Below the pieces are notes generated by a model, which saw nothing but the letters and a program-made list of their open reading frames with translations, was not told the DNA's origin and ran no database searches. A DNA stretch of 37,839 bases from assembly GCA_027596035.1 (NCBI GenBank), contig JADGJA010000137.1, positions 1 through 37,839 of the forward strand, in the 5' to 3' direction. Positions within the stretch are counted from its first letter, which is position 1; each line of letters opens with the position of its first letter. The translations under genes were made by a program, and so were the position numbers. Below, in pieces: positions 11,459 to 22,912 of the stretch. The DNA comes from Thoreauomyces humboldtii (Eukaryota > Chytridiomycota > Chytridiomycetes > Spizellomycetales > Powellomycetaceae).

Positions 11459-12139
11459 ATGTCCCAAACCTCCGATTTGTCAGTTAAAACGACTCGAGCA
11501 TTCCGCACTGGACTAGCACGTAAAACTTCAATCAAGGCGTGGAGATCGATTGGAACCATGAATCCGTTCATTCGGGCGAGTGCGATGTCAGGAACCCTGT
11601 TCACGACAGGAGACGTTCTATGTCAAAAACTCGTTCCCGACAAGGTCGAAAAGCCTGTGGATTGGACTCGTGCGGGGAAGTTCGGTGTGTTCATGGAATG
11701 ACTTGGGAATCCAATCCAGACGTACCGACTACAATTCTGTGCATCTGAAGGTCTAGGTGGAGCCTTGATCCATGGTCCATGGTTCTTACAGGGCTTCCGT
11801 GTGGTTGACCGCATCTTCGGCACACAACCAACCCTCCCGAACGCCGTTCGCAAAGCACTCTTTGCTCAAGTGACCCTCTTTCCTGCCTTCTTGGTCCTGT
11901 TCCTTGGCTTCCAGTCCGTTCTCGATGGGAACTCCCCGACCGTCCGCATCCGGGATGACTTTACGAGAGTCTTCACGACCGGTACGGCCGTGTGGCCGCT
12001 TGCCAACGTCATGGGTTTCCGTTTCGTGCCAGCCACGTATCGGATACCTTACATCAACATGGTGGCTTTGGGGTGGAACACGTATCTGAGTTCGGTCAAC
12101 GACGCCAGTGCGCGCGAGGAGGCCGCTGCACTCGGATAG
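11459..12139 (+). CDS. Mpv17/PMP22-family membrane protein
   Basis: Two exons, 11459-11684 and 11751-12139, give 204 aa. The first in-frame ATG was chosen; the intron joins ...KFG and LGGALIHGPW. Family marks are the GD-x3-Q element (TTGDVLCQKLV), the GP-W of the second span (IHGPWFLQGF) and the C-terminal signature VWPLANVMGFRFVPATYR followed by ALGWNTYLSS. Relatives are four-span proteins of the inner mitochondrial or peroxisomal membrane that form channels or help keep metabolite and mtDNA homeostasis (yeast Sym1). The basic N-terminus (RTGLARKTSIKAWR) would suit mitochondrial import. Its start lies 195 nt after the transporter stop on the same strand, and it converges on TFIIIA with 215 nt between stop codons. 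Confidence 0.9.
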
Positions 12140-12354
12140 CGGGAAGGAGGCACAGATATTTTATCGATACAGACAATAGACGCCCAAGGAAGCTCACAGC
12201 AGAAGTTTAGCATCCTTACGACGCTCCCTGCATTCTTCTTATTTGGTGGGAAGGCCGCCTTCTTCCTTTCATGTTGCTATCAAAACAGCAGTAATCTATG
12301 TACAGTGAAGGAAAGGCTGAAAGCTCAACACAGCGGCGGCATGGGGAGCGACGC

Positions 12355-14016
12355 CTACGCCGTGTCGCGCTCATCTTCTGCCTCGCTCGCTCCACCAGCC
12401 TCTCGATGGAGAGAAGCGGTATGACGATCGAGGTCGTACTGACGTTTGAACGCGTAGTTGCATCCTTCCATCGGGCAGGGCAAAGTGCGCCCCGATACCA
12501 CTCCCGCGTAATTATGGCCCGTCAATAGCTCTAACACGTTGGCAGGGGGAGGAAGCGCGTCCGACCGCTTCTTGCGAGGGGGCCTGTCTTCTTCATGCGT
12601 CTTCTTGTGTCGAACGAGCAGGTGCTTGTGAGCGAAGCTCGACTTGCAGTCCGATTGGTCGCAAGAGAACGGGGAGACGCGTTCATGGGATGCTCGACTG
12701 TGTATGAGACGCGTCTTGGTCTGGAATAGGTGTGGTTGAGTTTGTCTTGTCGACTCCACAGCAACACTCGACGGCGCTTCTTACACTGGTGAAAAGTTTC
12801 CCGCATCCGTCCCATTCGCAAGGAAGTAGGTCCCGATCCGGATCATGGGTTTTCATATGCGTTTTCAGCGCGTACACCTTGGTGAAAGTCTTTTGACATA
12901 TAACACAAGTAGGCTTGTGCGCCGCTTTGATGTGCGCCTGTAGGAGCGTCCACTTCCTAAATGAATCGGAACAGTTCGCATGTCCGCATTGATACTTTGG
13001 AACCTCTGACATCAGACATCATGAAGCATTGCGTGAGAACTCAATAGCACGTCGAACAGATATAGCCGCTTTTCATCGTCATACCGCTATGTGTCAGCAC
13101 GTGATACTTCAGCTTCTGCGAAGTTAGGAAACTTTGAGTGCAACCTTCGGTGAGGCACGGGTACGGTTTCTTTCCGGTGTGTATGCACATGTGGTTCCGA
13201 AGAAGTCCGTGTTTCGAAAACTTTTCCTCGCAACCTTCAAAGATGCACTAGTAAGGTGTGTCAGGATTGGGCGAGGTGCACCTTGACAATCACGATTACC
13301 TCATAAGGACAAGGTGTGTCGTGAGTTTTCAGGTGTCTAGTTAAGTGATACTTATTGGAAAACGCATGTACACAATCTCCTCGTTCGCAACGGAAAGGCT
13401 TCTGGTCTTCGACGGCGGATGCGTGTTGAACGGCATGCCGAGTCAAGTGTTCTCTTCGTACGTAAGACTTTCCGCAGGCTGCAACCGGGCATGAAAATGG
13501 ACGCTTTTGAAAGATCGAATCGAAGAGTGATTAGTGTCGAGCACTTTCACTGATTGGCAGCGAGATAAAATCGCTTACGTCGCTGGAATGCGTACGTTCG
13601 TGACGTCGTAGTTTGGAAGACTTTTTAAAAGTCCGTCCACATCCAGTGACCGCGCAGCGGTATGGTCTTTCGCTCTCCGAATCCATAACTTCGTCATCAG
13701 TTGCAATTTCATAAACTGTGGCTGCTGCTGAAGAAAGGCATGTCCGCTTGGTCCGAGGCGATGTCCTGGTCTCGTCGCCATCATCATCGAGGCCGTCGCA
13801 ACGAGGGGGTGAAGAGACTCGCTTCCGCTTTGTACTGTTGCGATGGGGGGCGGCCGTGCCGTCCAGTTCCGGTTCCAGCGCGGGTCGCAAGGTACTGGAA
13901 GTGATTATATCCGAGAGTTTCCCGACGGCATGTTCGGTAGCGTAATAGTTTGATATACTCGCGCCCAGAGCCAGCAGTGAGTGTTGCGCCCTGGTCGCCA
14001 CCCTCGCGATCGACAT
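12355..14016 (-). CDS. TFIIIA-like protein with ten C2H2 zinc fingers
   Basis: Five exons: 14016-13579, 13503-13300, 13247-13085, 13005-12785, 12720-12355, giving 463 aa. A 120-residue N-terminus with an RKR cluster is followed by nine closely spaced fingers. These start at YRCAVTGCGRTF, FSCPVAACGKSY, FRCERGDCVHAF, YECIFEGCEEKF, YPCLTEGCTQSF, YQCGHANCSDSF, TCVICQKTF, LPCEWDGCGKLF and FSCDQSDCKSSF. After a basic linker of about 35 residues (RPPRKKRSDALPPP) comes a tenth, LPCPMEGCNYAF. Several introns cut between or inside fingers, and only the spliced form gives correct Cys/His spacing (finger 8 becomes C-x4-C-x12-H-x4-H). Finger number, the short sixth-seventh linker and the detached last finger fit transcription factor IIIA, which binds the 5S rRNA gene and 5S RNA. 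Another C2H2 regulator is possible but less likely. Confidence 0.85.
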
Positions 14017-15085
14017 CGGACAACCAAAACGGACTGGCTGGGAGAGGAGGTCAGGAGGTGCTTGCTTGCAGTGCTGTCAGGTAATGCTGGCTAAGGTTTA
14101 CATGAGCCTTATTTTGCCTCAAGCCAAAGAGCTCTACTTGAATCGAGGAAGAGAGCTTCGTGGTGGAAGAGAAAGAGTTGAAGCGTATACAGGTTCACAG
14201 AGAGGAAGAGCGTGGGAACCCGTTGGAAATGCTGCTGCGGTTTGTCTCTTTCTTTTTGTTTTTTTTTGGGTTGAGGGAAGGAGGTTTTCCTTTGGAAAAA
14301 GAAGTCCGAAAATGAAGAGTCATCAGGCTGATGACGAAAGCTTCGGGGGGGTGGCCACATCGAAATCTTGTCCAATCTCTGCATCGTCCACGCAACGCAT
14401 CTGAGCGTTTATCTGACATCCATCTCTCGGCAGACAATACTCATCATCTTCAGCGGCACTGGCTTGTTCGTGGTGCATCAAGACAGCCTCAAAAGAAATG
14501 TAGTCGGCAATCGATTTTGATGTCCAGATTTCGCCTATTGCCAACTTTACTGCTCACACGTCTCCTACAAGCTCCCTAATGGAAGAACGCTTACACCAGA
14601 ACGAGCACGCATATCATGTACCACACCAAGGACCTGAAGACGCAGTCGTAACGAGGCACTTCCTTTTTGCAGTGACATTGTTGGTGATTGTTCATGTCGA
14701 CACACTGCCAGTGGTTCGACCCCTCAGTATCGCAGTTCTGCTTGATGTAACAGATCCAACGCCGAAAACAGTCCATCTTACCCATCGGCATCTCGGTAGT
14801 TGGCGCTCTGGAATGTTGCACCCGCTACCCTATAGATCGTTATGTTTCTCAAGAAATCCTCTAGTTGCATGGTCCAGTGGCTGTGTGGCCCCTGTGTGTG
14901 TGTGTATCGTCAGCGTGTTTCTCCCTTGCCTGCTGCTGCTGCCCGCTGGCTCAGCTTTCCTCTCCCTTCGTTGCCGCTGCCCATCGCAAGATTGCGCAAG
15001 AAAGACCCACCTATAGCTGCTATAGCAACTGCATAACACCCTCTCCTCTGACCCGCCACCTCTGAATCAAAAGCACCTCGCTATC
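14017..15085. promoter_or_regulatory. Divergent intergenic region between TFIIIA and Rab GDI
   Basis: This 1,069-nt region contains T-rich tracts (about 14250-14270), a short TG microsatellite (about 14893-14905) and CTG-rich sequence near 14930. A CT-rich stretch lies just before the GDI start. It should hold two promoters. A 66-codon cysteine-rich frame on the minus strand (14791-14591) is the only open frame of note, and I do not call it a gene. Confidence 0.4.
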
Positions 15086-16872
15086 ATGGTAATATTTCCT
15101 TCGAAAGCCGGATAGGCTAAGTCTGAGGCTTGGACGCGAGCGCGGTCAAATGAGCGGACCTGGAAGCAGAAACGAAACAGGCCACTGATGTCCTATTGAT
15201 GTATTTTAGGATGAGGAGTACGACGTGATTGTGCTCGGCACCGGCCTCACCGAGTGCATCCTCTCCGGACTGCTCTCCGTCGAGGGCAAGAAGGTTCTCC
15301 ACATGGATCGTAACGACTACTACGGCGGCGAGAGCGCTAGTCTGAATCTCACTCAGGCAAGCACCCCTTTTCTGTTCTGCCACCTGCTACCCGTTAGTAA
15401 CCTTGATGTCGCACTCCAGCTGTACCGCAAGTTCCGTCCTGGACAGGAACCTGCATCGACCTTCGGACGAGACCGCGACTGGAACGTGGACCTGATACCA
15501 AAGTTCGCCATGGCTTCCGGCGAGTTTACCAACATCCTCTACCACACGGACGTTACGCGTTACCTCGAGTTCCGTCAAGTCGCCGGATCCTACGTTTACC
15601 GGGACGGTCGCATCTCCAAGGTCCCTGCTAACAACACCGAAGCTGTGTCGAGTCCGCTAATGGGCATTTTCGAGAAGAGGCGCGCGAAGAAGTTCTTTGA
15701 GTTCATTCAAACCTACGACTTCACCAACCCTGCTACCCAGCAAGGTGGGCTAGCCTCCTTACCTCAGATGGCGAATGTCAAAAGTGCTTACGTCATTGTT
15801 CCTGTGGCCAGGCCTTGATCTTAACGTCGTTCCCATGACTGAGGTCTACAAGAAATTCGGTCTGGAAGCTGGAACCCAGGATTTCATCGGCCATGCCCTT
15901 GCCCTCCATCTGGATGACACGTACATGACGCAGCCCGCCAAGGAGACCTACGAGCGCATCTGCTTGTACATGAACTCAATGGCTCGCTATGGAAAGAGCC
16001 CTTACATCTACCCTCTCTACGGTCTGGGTGAACTTCCCCAAGGGTTCGCGCGTCTTAGCGCAATCTACGGCGGCACCTACATGCTCAGCAAGAAGGTAGA
16101 CGAGCTCGTCTACGAGGACGGCAAGGTTGTTGGTGTCAAGAGTGAAGGCGAGGTAGAGTGGTGTGAATGGTGGTCTTTCGACATTCTATAAAGAGGCTCA
16201 CCGACTGTGGCAAAAGACGGCTAAGACGAAGGCCGTGATTGGAGACCCCACCTACTTCACCGACAAGGTCAAGAAGACGGGCCAGGTCGTTCGCGCTATT
16301 TGCATCCTTAACCACCCCATCCCGAACACTGCCGACGCGGATTCCCTGCAGATCGTCATCCCCCAAAAGCAGGTCAACCGTGGACATGGTAAGCCGAAGC
16401 ACTCTCCTGGGCTTTTTTTTTTATCTCATTGAACTCATCGCCTCTCGCTTCAGACATTTACGTTGCGGCTGTTTCTTATGCGCACAATGTGTCCGCCAAG
16501 GACTACTGGGTCGCAATTGTTTCGACCCTTGTGGAAACCAGTGCACCGGAGGCGGAGCTGCAGCCCGCATTGGACCTACTCGGCCCTATTGCAGAGAAGT
16601 GCGTTTGGTCGAGCCGCATTGAAGACTGGTGTTTTGGTCACTGATCAGCACGTCTTGCTTCACCTCCCGCCATTAGGTTCGTCGATATCACGGACATCTT
16701 TGAGCCCGCGGCGGATGGTAAGGCGGACGGCGTGTACATCACAAAGTCCTACGACTCTACCAGCCACTTTGAGACGGTGTGCCAGGACGTCAAGGACGTT
16801 TACAAGCGCGTCACAGGCAATGACCTCAAGGTGGAAGGCAAGGTCAAGCAACAGGAGGAAACCGCGGAGTAA
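15086..16872 (+). CDS. GDI1: Rab GDP-dissociation inhibitor
   Basis: Seven coding exons: 15086-15088, 15210-15356, 15420-15744, 15812-16152, 16217-16388, 16454-16598, 16677-16872, giving 442 aa, the normal GDI length. The protein extracts prenylated, GDP-bound Rab/Ypt GTPases from membranes and recycles them. Diagnostic sequence: [19 protein letters not shown], the FAD-like GxGxxE fold start, [20 protein letters not shown], and the Rab-binding block [20 protein letters not shown] followed by [13 protein letters not shown]. The first exon carries only the ATG; the intron after it is 121 nt and ends TATTTTAG. Intron 2 (15357-15419) has a GC donor (CAG/GCAAGC). Removing it joins LNLTQ directly to LYRKF, as expected from the family. 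Confidence 0.96.
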
Positions 16873-17881
16873 ACGCAATCTTTGAGCCTGAACTCTAAAT
16901 TTCCATCGCAATGTCACGTCCTTGTCATTGATTCCGCTTGTGAAATCCCACTCGAAGCCGAGTGTAGCATGTGATGGCGCGCCCCTTATAGTAGCACAGG
17001 CAGCTTATCGGTTTTAGCCCAAGACGGCATATGCCGCATGGCTTGTCTGGCCTTTAGCACGTGTTTGCCGCGTACAATTGTGCGACATGTCTCCTGGCCA
17101 AGGAAGGAGTCAACTCCAGTCAAGTACCGTGGCGGGGTCGGGGAAGGAACGTATGACTCATCCATCCTAGAATGCACAGGATCTGAGATCGACCCACTTT
17201 CGGAGTGTCTCCCTCTCGGAATGGCTTCACGCTTGCCGCTTCCGCCCTGTTGCACTCCCGGGAATAAAACCTTCCGAATAAAAAATGGCCGAAATGAATG
17301 AAAGATCCGCCTTGGGTTCTTCGATGTGATCTACAGTTTTCCTGATTTGAGATCATGTGGGAAAGTCCCTGCTTTGGTTCTGTGCTTGAGATTGACTCGC
17401 TAGGGCCCACTCGGGGACGATGATGAAGAGATTAAAATAGGCAACATCTGTGCTGGCCCCTGGATTGCAGTCGTCCCATGCGAACGCTTGTTTTGGAGGG
17501 ACGGTTGTCAGCCTCGCACAAATAACCCTCTGCCGTGTGCGTGCACGAGTGGCACCTCTGGCCCCCCTGAGGCTCCGTCCTATCATTTGGGCTTCATGGC
17601 CCCACAGGTTCACAGATTGCGCCTGGCTGTCTTCGTCTACGGGCTTTTTCCCAAGACTCTCTATTTGCGCCTCGTTTGCCTCGCTTGCCATGCAAACAAA
17701 TAAAATGTTTTGAGCTTCCTGAAGCCTTCCTTTCTTTGAAACATCACAGAGCCTTGAACATCGTCGCTTTCTTTCTTCGAACATCTTGCCCTTGGGCACG
17801 ATCCTTCCCATTTTCGCCGTCTGCTTCCTGAACATCACACGAACAAGCCGTTCCATTCACCCCCGTTCGTAAATCTAAATC
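16873..17881. other. Intergenic region between Rab GDI and the seven-span protein
   Basis: About 1 kb with no recognisable gene. It should hold the GDI 3' UTR and, near its right end, a pyrimidine-rich stretch (about 17760-17830) typical of fungal core promoters. A 167-codon ATG-started frame on the minus strand (17856-17353) is judged spurious. Confidence 0.4.
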
Positions 17882-18956
17882 ATGTCGTCGAATATGCTTG
17901 TCACCAGCACCATCAACGCCATCGCGGTGTCGCATACGATTCTCTACGCGCATACCCTCTTCGGTCGTTCCGACATGCCCTGGAAGACCCGCGGTCCACT
18001 GATCACAATGTGCGGAGCCCATCTGATTGAACGCATCACCATGATGTTCTACGAGGACAGCAGTCTGACCCGAAACTGCACCGCCTTGGTCATCATCGGA
18101 AATCTTTTTGGAGAGGTTCTATTCCGCTTCTGCCTTCTCTACATGTACGCGGATGGGTTGAACGAGCATTCAAGGGGCATGTAATCGGAAAGGGTTCTGA
18201 CGAGCAAAATTCATCCTCCTACAGGCTCACGGTGCTCCTCAGAGCTGTGACGCATGACAGTCTGACGAGTAAGATTGCGAGTTGGACGTCGTTGCTGCTG
18301 TTCTTTGGCAGCAGCGTCACGTTCATGGAGCACATGATATCGAGTCCCATCATCGATCCCGACTATTGTGGCCAGGAGCTTACCCAATGGAAAACGACCG
18401 TTAACAACGTCCTCTTCCTTGCTTCCTTCCTTTCCATCGGTTTGCCCATCATTCACTTCCTGTGAGGAGCTTGTTCTAGCGATGTCCGCTCCTGTTCAGA
18501 TCATCACTCATTGGTCTTTTCGTAGATACGGTGCTGTCACCAAGGCCAAGAACACGCTCAACAACAACGCACCTTCCCTCGTTACCACCGTATACAAACG
18601 CCAGCTCTACTTTTTGAGCGGGTTCACGGTCCTGTACGTCGCGCTGATCGTCGTGCAGTGGTGGATCAAGTCCTGGCCGTGGCTCCTCCTCAACTTCATC
18701 GTATCCGACTACGCTTGGCTCAACGGAATCAGCATCTGGAGCAGGTATGTTGTTCCACCGTATTCTCGGAAAAGTCTACATCGAGCTCCTCGTGACTCAG
18801 ACTTGCATGTGATCTTCGTACAGCTCGCCTCCGGCAGCGCAAGGGTCGACGGCGGACAATGGGGTCAGCTCTAGGAACCGCTCGGCAAAGGTCGGAGCTA
18901 GCGCCCGACACATGCCGGAAAGTGCGCGTGCGTTGCCTGTCGGCGATGCTGTTTGA
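17882..18956 (+). CDS. Multi-span membrane protein, about seven segments, unknown function
   Basis: Four exons, 17882-18180, 18225-18461, 18526-18744 and 18824-18956, give 295 aa in frame. Hydrophobic segments appear near residues 8-26, 40-57, 66-90, 114-134, 160-180, 203-222 and 224-243. A Ser/Ala/Arg-rich tail of about 45 residues follows. A short N-terminus and a soluble C-terminal tail resemble a seven-span receptor or a lipid-handling membrane protein, but I see no family signature. Polar and charged residues sit within or next to several spans (HLIER in span 2, FGEVLFR in span 3, SDYAWLN in span 7), which could form a site. The last exon is almost entirely low-complexity, so the exact C-terminus is the least certain part. 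Confidence 0.75.
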
Positions 18957-19483
18957 ACGGGTCACAGCTCGGCAGGAACTCGTGCGTAGTGAGCAGCCGG
19001 AGGCAAGGGTTGCTCGCGTTTCCATTTTTTTGGTAGGATGGTACAGGTCTTGTCCGGGATCTTGTAGACTGTTTGTGGGGAGCACTCTGGACGCTGGGAA
19101 AGGGTGCTCTTTTGGGGAATTGAATACCTTGCTGTCTCTCTGTATTATGCCAGCGCTACGTCTCGCTTTGACTGCCGAAAGCGGGGTCCAGAGTCCAGAG
19201 GCAAGTGCCGCTCGGGTCGGTCGGACTCGACTGGACGTCTTTCGGACAATGCCCCCCTGGCAGAGAAACAATGGAGGCTTCCCCTCCTCCCCTTCCCCGC
19301 CCTTGCATCCCCTTCTTCCCATCGGCAGCATCTGCACCTCGTATTTGCAATACATATATACCTATCCGATATCCACACGCTCCTTCCCTGGATCACCTCG
19401 CTCCCACCCTCCAGCCTGCATAGCATCGCTACCTGCATTCTGCTGTCCTAGTCCCATCCAGCTCACATCCGCCCGTCTTTGTC
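18957..19483 (+). promoter_or_regulatory. Upstream region of the ribonucleotide reductase gene
   Basis: The right half is C- and CT-rich (about 19245-19330 and 19380-19470), with a TATA-like stretch (ACATATATACC, about 19349-19359) some 125 nt before the ATG. I found no MCB element (ACGCGT), the site that often controls S-phase genes in fungi. An open frame running through here is not supported by any domain. Confidence 0.35.
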
Positions 19484-22442
19484 ATGTTCGTTATCAAACG
19501 GGGTACGGGCTTCCCAAGCTTCTGTTTTGCACCGCTCAATCCCCAAGTGCGTGCCTCACACTCCCTGCTGACTTTTCTTTTGATTCCCTATCGTTTCTGG
19601 CAGACGGTCGTCCTGAACGAGTGGCCTTTGACAAGATTACTTCTCGCTTGTCAAAGCTCTGTTATGGTCTGAACCAAAAGTTTGTGGATCCTGCCGAAGT
19701 GGCTCAGAAGGTTGTTAGCGGCGTCTACCAAGGCGTCACGACCGTCGAGCTTGATAACCTGGCCGCGGAGACCGCAGCCTATCTCACCGTGAGTCTCTTG
19801 ATTATCCGGTCGGAGAGCACACCTGCACCGTTGTGCTTACCTTCGACTGTTTCTGGCTTCTAGACCAAACACCCCGATTATGCGATCCTCGCGGCGCGCA
19901 TTGCCGTTGCCAACCTGCACAAGGAGACCAAGAAGCAATTCACGCAAGTTATGGAGGACCTCTACCGTTACGTCAACCCAAGAACGGACAAGCCCGCTCC
20001 CATGATTTCGCACGAGACTTTTGCCAACATTACAAAGCACGCCGACCGTCTGAACTCGGCCATCATCTACGATCGCGATTTCAACTACAACTACTTCGGT
20101 TTCAAGACCCTCGAGCGTTCCTATCTCCTCCGCATCTCGGGCAAGGTGGCCGAACGTCCTCAGCACATGATCATGCGCGTCGCCGTCGGCATCCATGGCG
20201 ACGACGTCGAGGCTGCCATCGAGACATACGAGTACATGAGTGACAAGTTCTTCACTCACGGCTCCCCGACTCTCTTCAACGCTGGAACCCCACGTCCTCA
20301 AATGTCATCGTGCTTCCTCCTCACCATGAGCGACGACTCGATTGAAGGCATCTACGACACCCTCAAGACTTGTGCCATGATCTCCAAGAACGCCGGTGGA
20401 ATCGGACTCAACATCCACAAGATCCGCGCACAAGGTTCCTACATTGCCGGAACGAACGGACAATCCAACGGCATCGTCCCGATGCTTCGCGTTTACAACA
20501 ACACGGCCCGGTATGTCGACCAGGGCGGCAACAAGCGTCCTGGAGCTTTTGCCATCTACCTGGAGCCATGGCATGCCGATGTCTTTGAGGTATTCTATTG
20601 CTGTAGCTGCTAGCTGACGATGTTACCTGCTGATACCTAACAATCACCGATTATGTTTAGTTCATGGAGCTCAAAAGGAACACTGGCAAGGAGGAGCACC
20701 GCGCGCGCGAGCTCTTCTACGCTCTCTGGGTAAGCAGAGAAGTCCAGTCTTGTATTCACGCTTCCTGCACCGCTCAACTCGCCGTTTTTCATTTCTCTAA
20801 AATAGATTCCGGACTTGTTCATGGAGCGCGTAGAGCAAAATGCCGACTGGACGCTGATGTGCCCTTCAGAGTGTCCTGGCTTGGACGAATGTTATGGTGA
20901 TGAATTCAAGGTACGAGAAGTGTCTAAACGGTACCTTGAGCGATGCTACTTTTCTCACGTATTTCTTTGGTTGATAGGCTCTCTATACCAAGTACGAGCG
21001 CGAAGGCCGTGGTCGCAAGACCATCAAGGCCCAGAAGCTCTGGTACGCCATCCTCGAATCGCAGGTCGAGACCGGAACACCTTTCATGCTCTACAAGGAT
21101 GCTTGCAACAAGAAGTCGAACCAGAAGAACCTCGGCACGATCAAGTGCAGCAACCTCTGCACTGAGATTGTTCAGTACTCGTCTCCCGAGGAGGTTGCTG
21201 TCTGCAACCTGGCTTCCATCTCCCTGCCTGCCTTCGTTGTGAAGAAGGATGATGTCACAACCTACGATTTCCAGAAGCTGCGCGAGGTATGTTGCATGGC
21301 TGGCCTTTGTTTCTTCTTTTCGAGAACTTATCTGATATTTCCCACTTCTTTAGGTCGTCCATATTGCCACTCGCAACTTGAACAAGATTATCGACACGAA
21401 CTTCTACCCCGTGGAACAGGCTCGCAGGTCCAACTTCCGTCACCGGCCTGTCGGACTTGGCGTGCAAGGGCTTGCGGATGCTTTCATCCTGATGCGCATG
21501 CCGTTTGACTCCCCCGAAGCCGCCAAGCTCAACATCGACATCTTCGAGACGATTTACTTTGCGGCACTAGAGTCGTCGTGTGACCTGGCCGAGAAACTTG
21601 GCGCGTACGAGACGTACGAAGGCTCCCCTGTGTCCCAAGGTATCCTGCAACCCGACATGTGGGGCGTCAAGACATCCGATCGATGGGACTGGACCGCTCT
21701 CCGAGCGCGCATCGCGGAACACGGTGTCCGCAACTCGCTTCTTGTGGCCCCAATGCCAACTGCGTCCACCTCGCAGATCCTCGGCAACAACGAGTGCTTC
21801 GAACCCTTCACGTCCAACATCTACACCCGCCGAGTACTTTCCGGCGAGTTCCAGATCGTGAACCATCACCTTCTCAAGGATCTAACCGAGCTCGGACTTT
21901 GGAACGACAACATGAAGAACCGCATCATCGCCGATAACGGCTCTATCCAGAAGATCAACAACATCCCAGATGAGCTCAAGGCGCTCTACAAGACGGTGTG
22001 GGAGCTGTCCCAGAAGGTCATCATCGACATGGCTGCGGACCGAGGAGCCTACATCGACCAGAGTCAAAGCTTGAACGTGCATCTCATCGACGCAAACTTT
22101 GGAAAGCTAACGAGCATGCACTTCCACGGATGGAAGCGTGGACTGAAGACAGGTGCGCGTTTCACCCGTTCCTTTACCTGTTGTCGAGAGTGTGCTGAAG
22201 CCTTTTCTGTTCCTTTCTCAGGAATGTACTACCTCCGAACGCGACCTGCGGTGGATGCCATCAAGTTCACTGTGGATCAACAGCAGCTCAAGGTTGACCG
22301 AGCCGAGAACGGACCTGGATCCGTACCGGGTCTCGTAACGGTCACGCAGACCACGACGACGACGATGGCAGAGGACGATGCGCTGGCGGCCATGTCATGC
22401 TCTCTGGCGGATCCAGAGGGCTGCGTCATGTGCTCTGGATAA
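19484..22442 (+). CDS. RNR1: Ribonucleoside-diphosphate reductase large subunit (class Ia, R1)
   Basis: Eight exons: 19484-19502, 19604-19788, 19864-20589, 20661-20729, 20806-20910, 20978-21286, 21354-22152, 22222-22442, giving 810 aa. It reduces ribonucleoside diphosphates to dNTP precursors together with the R2 subunit, which is not in this window. The N-terminal ATP-cone activity site starts [18 protein letters not shown]. Active-site residues fall where the family puts them: Cys218 in MSSCFLLTM, Asn427-Leu-Cys429-Thr-Glu431 in [12 protein letters not shown], and Cys444 in [12 protein letters not shown]. The specificity and substrate loop [19 protein letters not shown] is intact. So are the Tyr-Tyr radical-transfer pair ([10 protein letters not shown]) and the C-terminal redox tail CVMCSG. 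The first coding exon is only 19 nt. Confidence 0.98.
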
Positions 22443-22912
22443 GTGGACCTCACATCCCTGTTGTTTTTCGTGCTTTAGATACAGCAGCCTTTCTCCCTCT
22501 CTCTCTTCCTTTCACGTTGGCTGTTTACTCTTTTTCCTTTCCTTCGTCGCCCTTTCCTGTAATATTTATTAATTTGTTGGTTCCTGATTGTGACAATGCT
22601 GCTGTCTGGCTGGACCAGCTATCTGGAACCCTTGGGAGAGAAGCCATGTTCTCGGAAAACGGGGGGGTTGCCGGTACCACGTACCTACAGTTACAGTACC
22701 AGCACCGGTTCACGGCCGGTGCGTCATCATCCAGAAACCTTCTCCCCATGATCCCATCGACCTCTTTCCCACAGCACAGACCTCTTTCCCCTGCCCCTCC
22801 TGCTTCTTGTCCACTCTGCAGTATCATACTGTACGTACCAAACCCTCAGTGCCACATACATAGGTATCTAGATACCCCAACCCCTCCACTGCGAAAGTTT
22901 TACTTGTCCACA
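22443..22912. other. Intergenic region before the OTU protease gene
   Basis: The left part is a T/C-rich 3' flank of RNR1. The right part, the presumed OTU promoter, contains TACAGTAC (22692-22699), a nearby TACTGTAC (about 22827) and several GGTACC/GTACGTACC-like words. No coding sequence is supported, although an open frame continues upstream of the OTU start in another frame. Confidence 0.35.

Noticed and set aside
14710..14722. tRNA B-box-like word (GGTTCGACCCC)
   Set aside because: The flanking bases do not form a T-arm or acceptor stem and no A box is found at the right distance.
17353..17856. 167-codon ATG-started frame on the minus strand upstream of the seven-span gene
   Set aside because: No domain-like sequence, low-quality composition, and it overlaps a pyrimidine-rich promoter-like stretch of the plus-strand gene.
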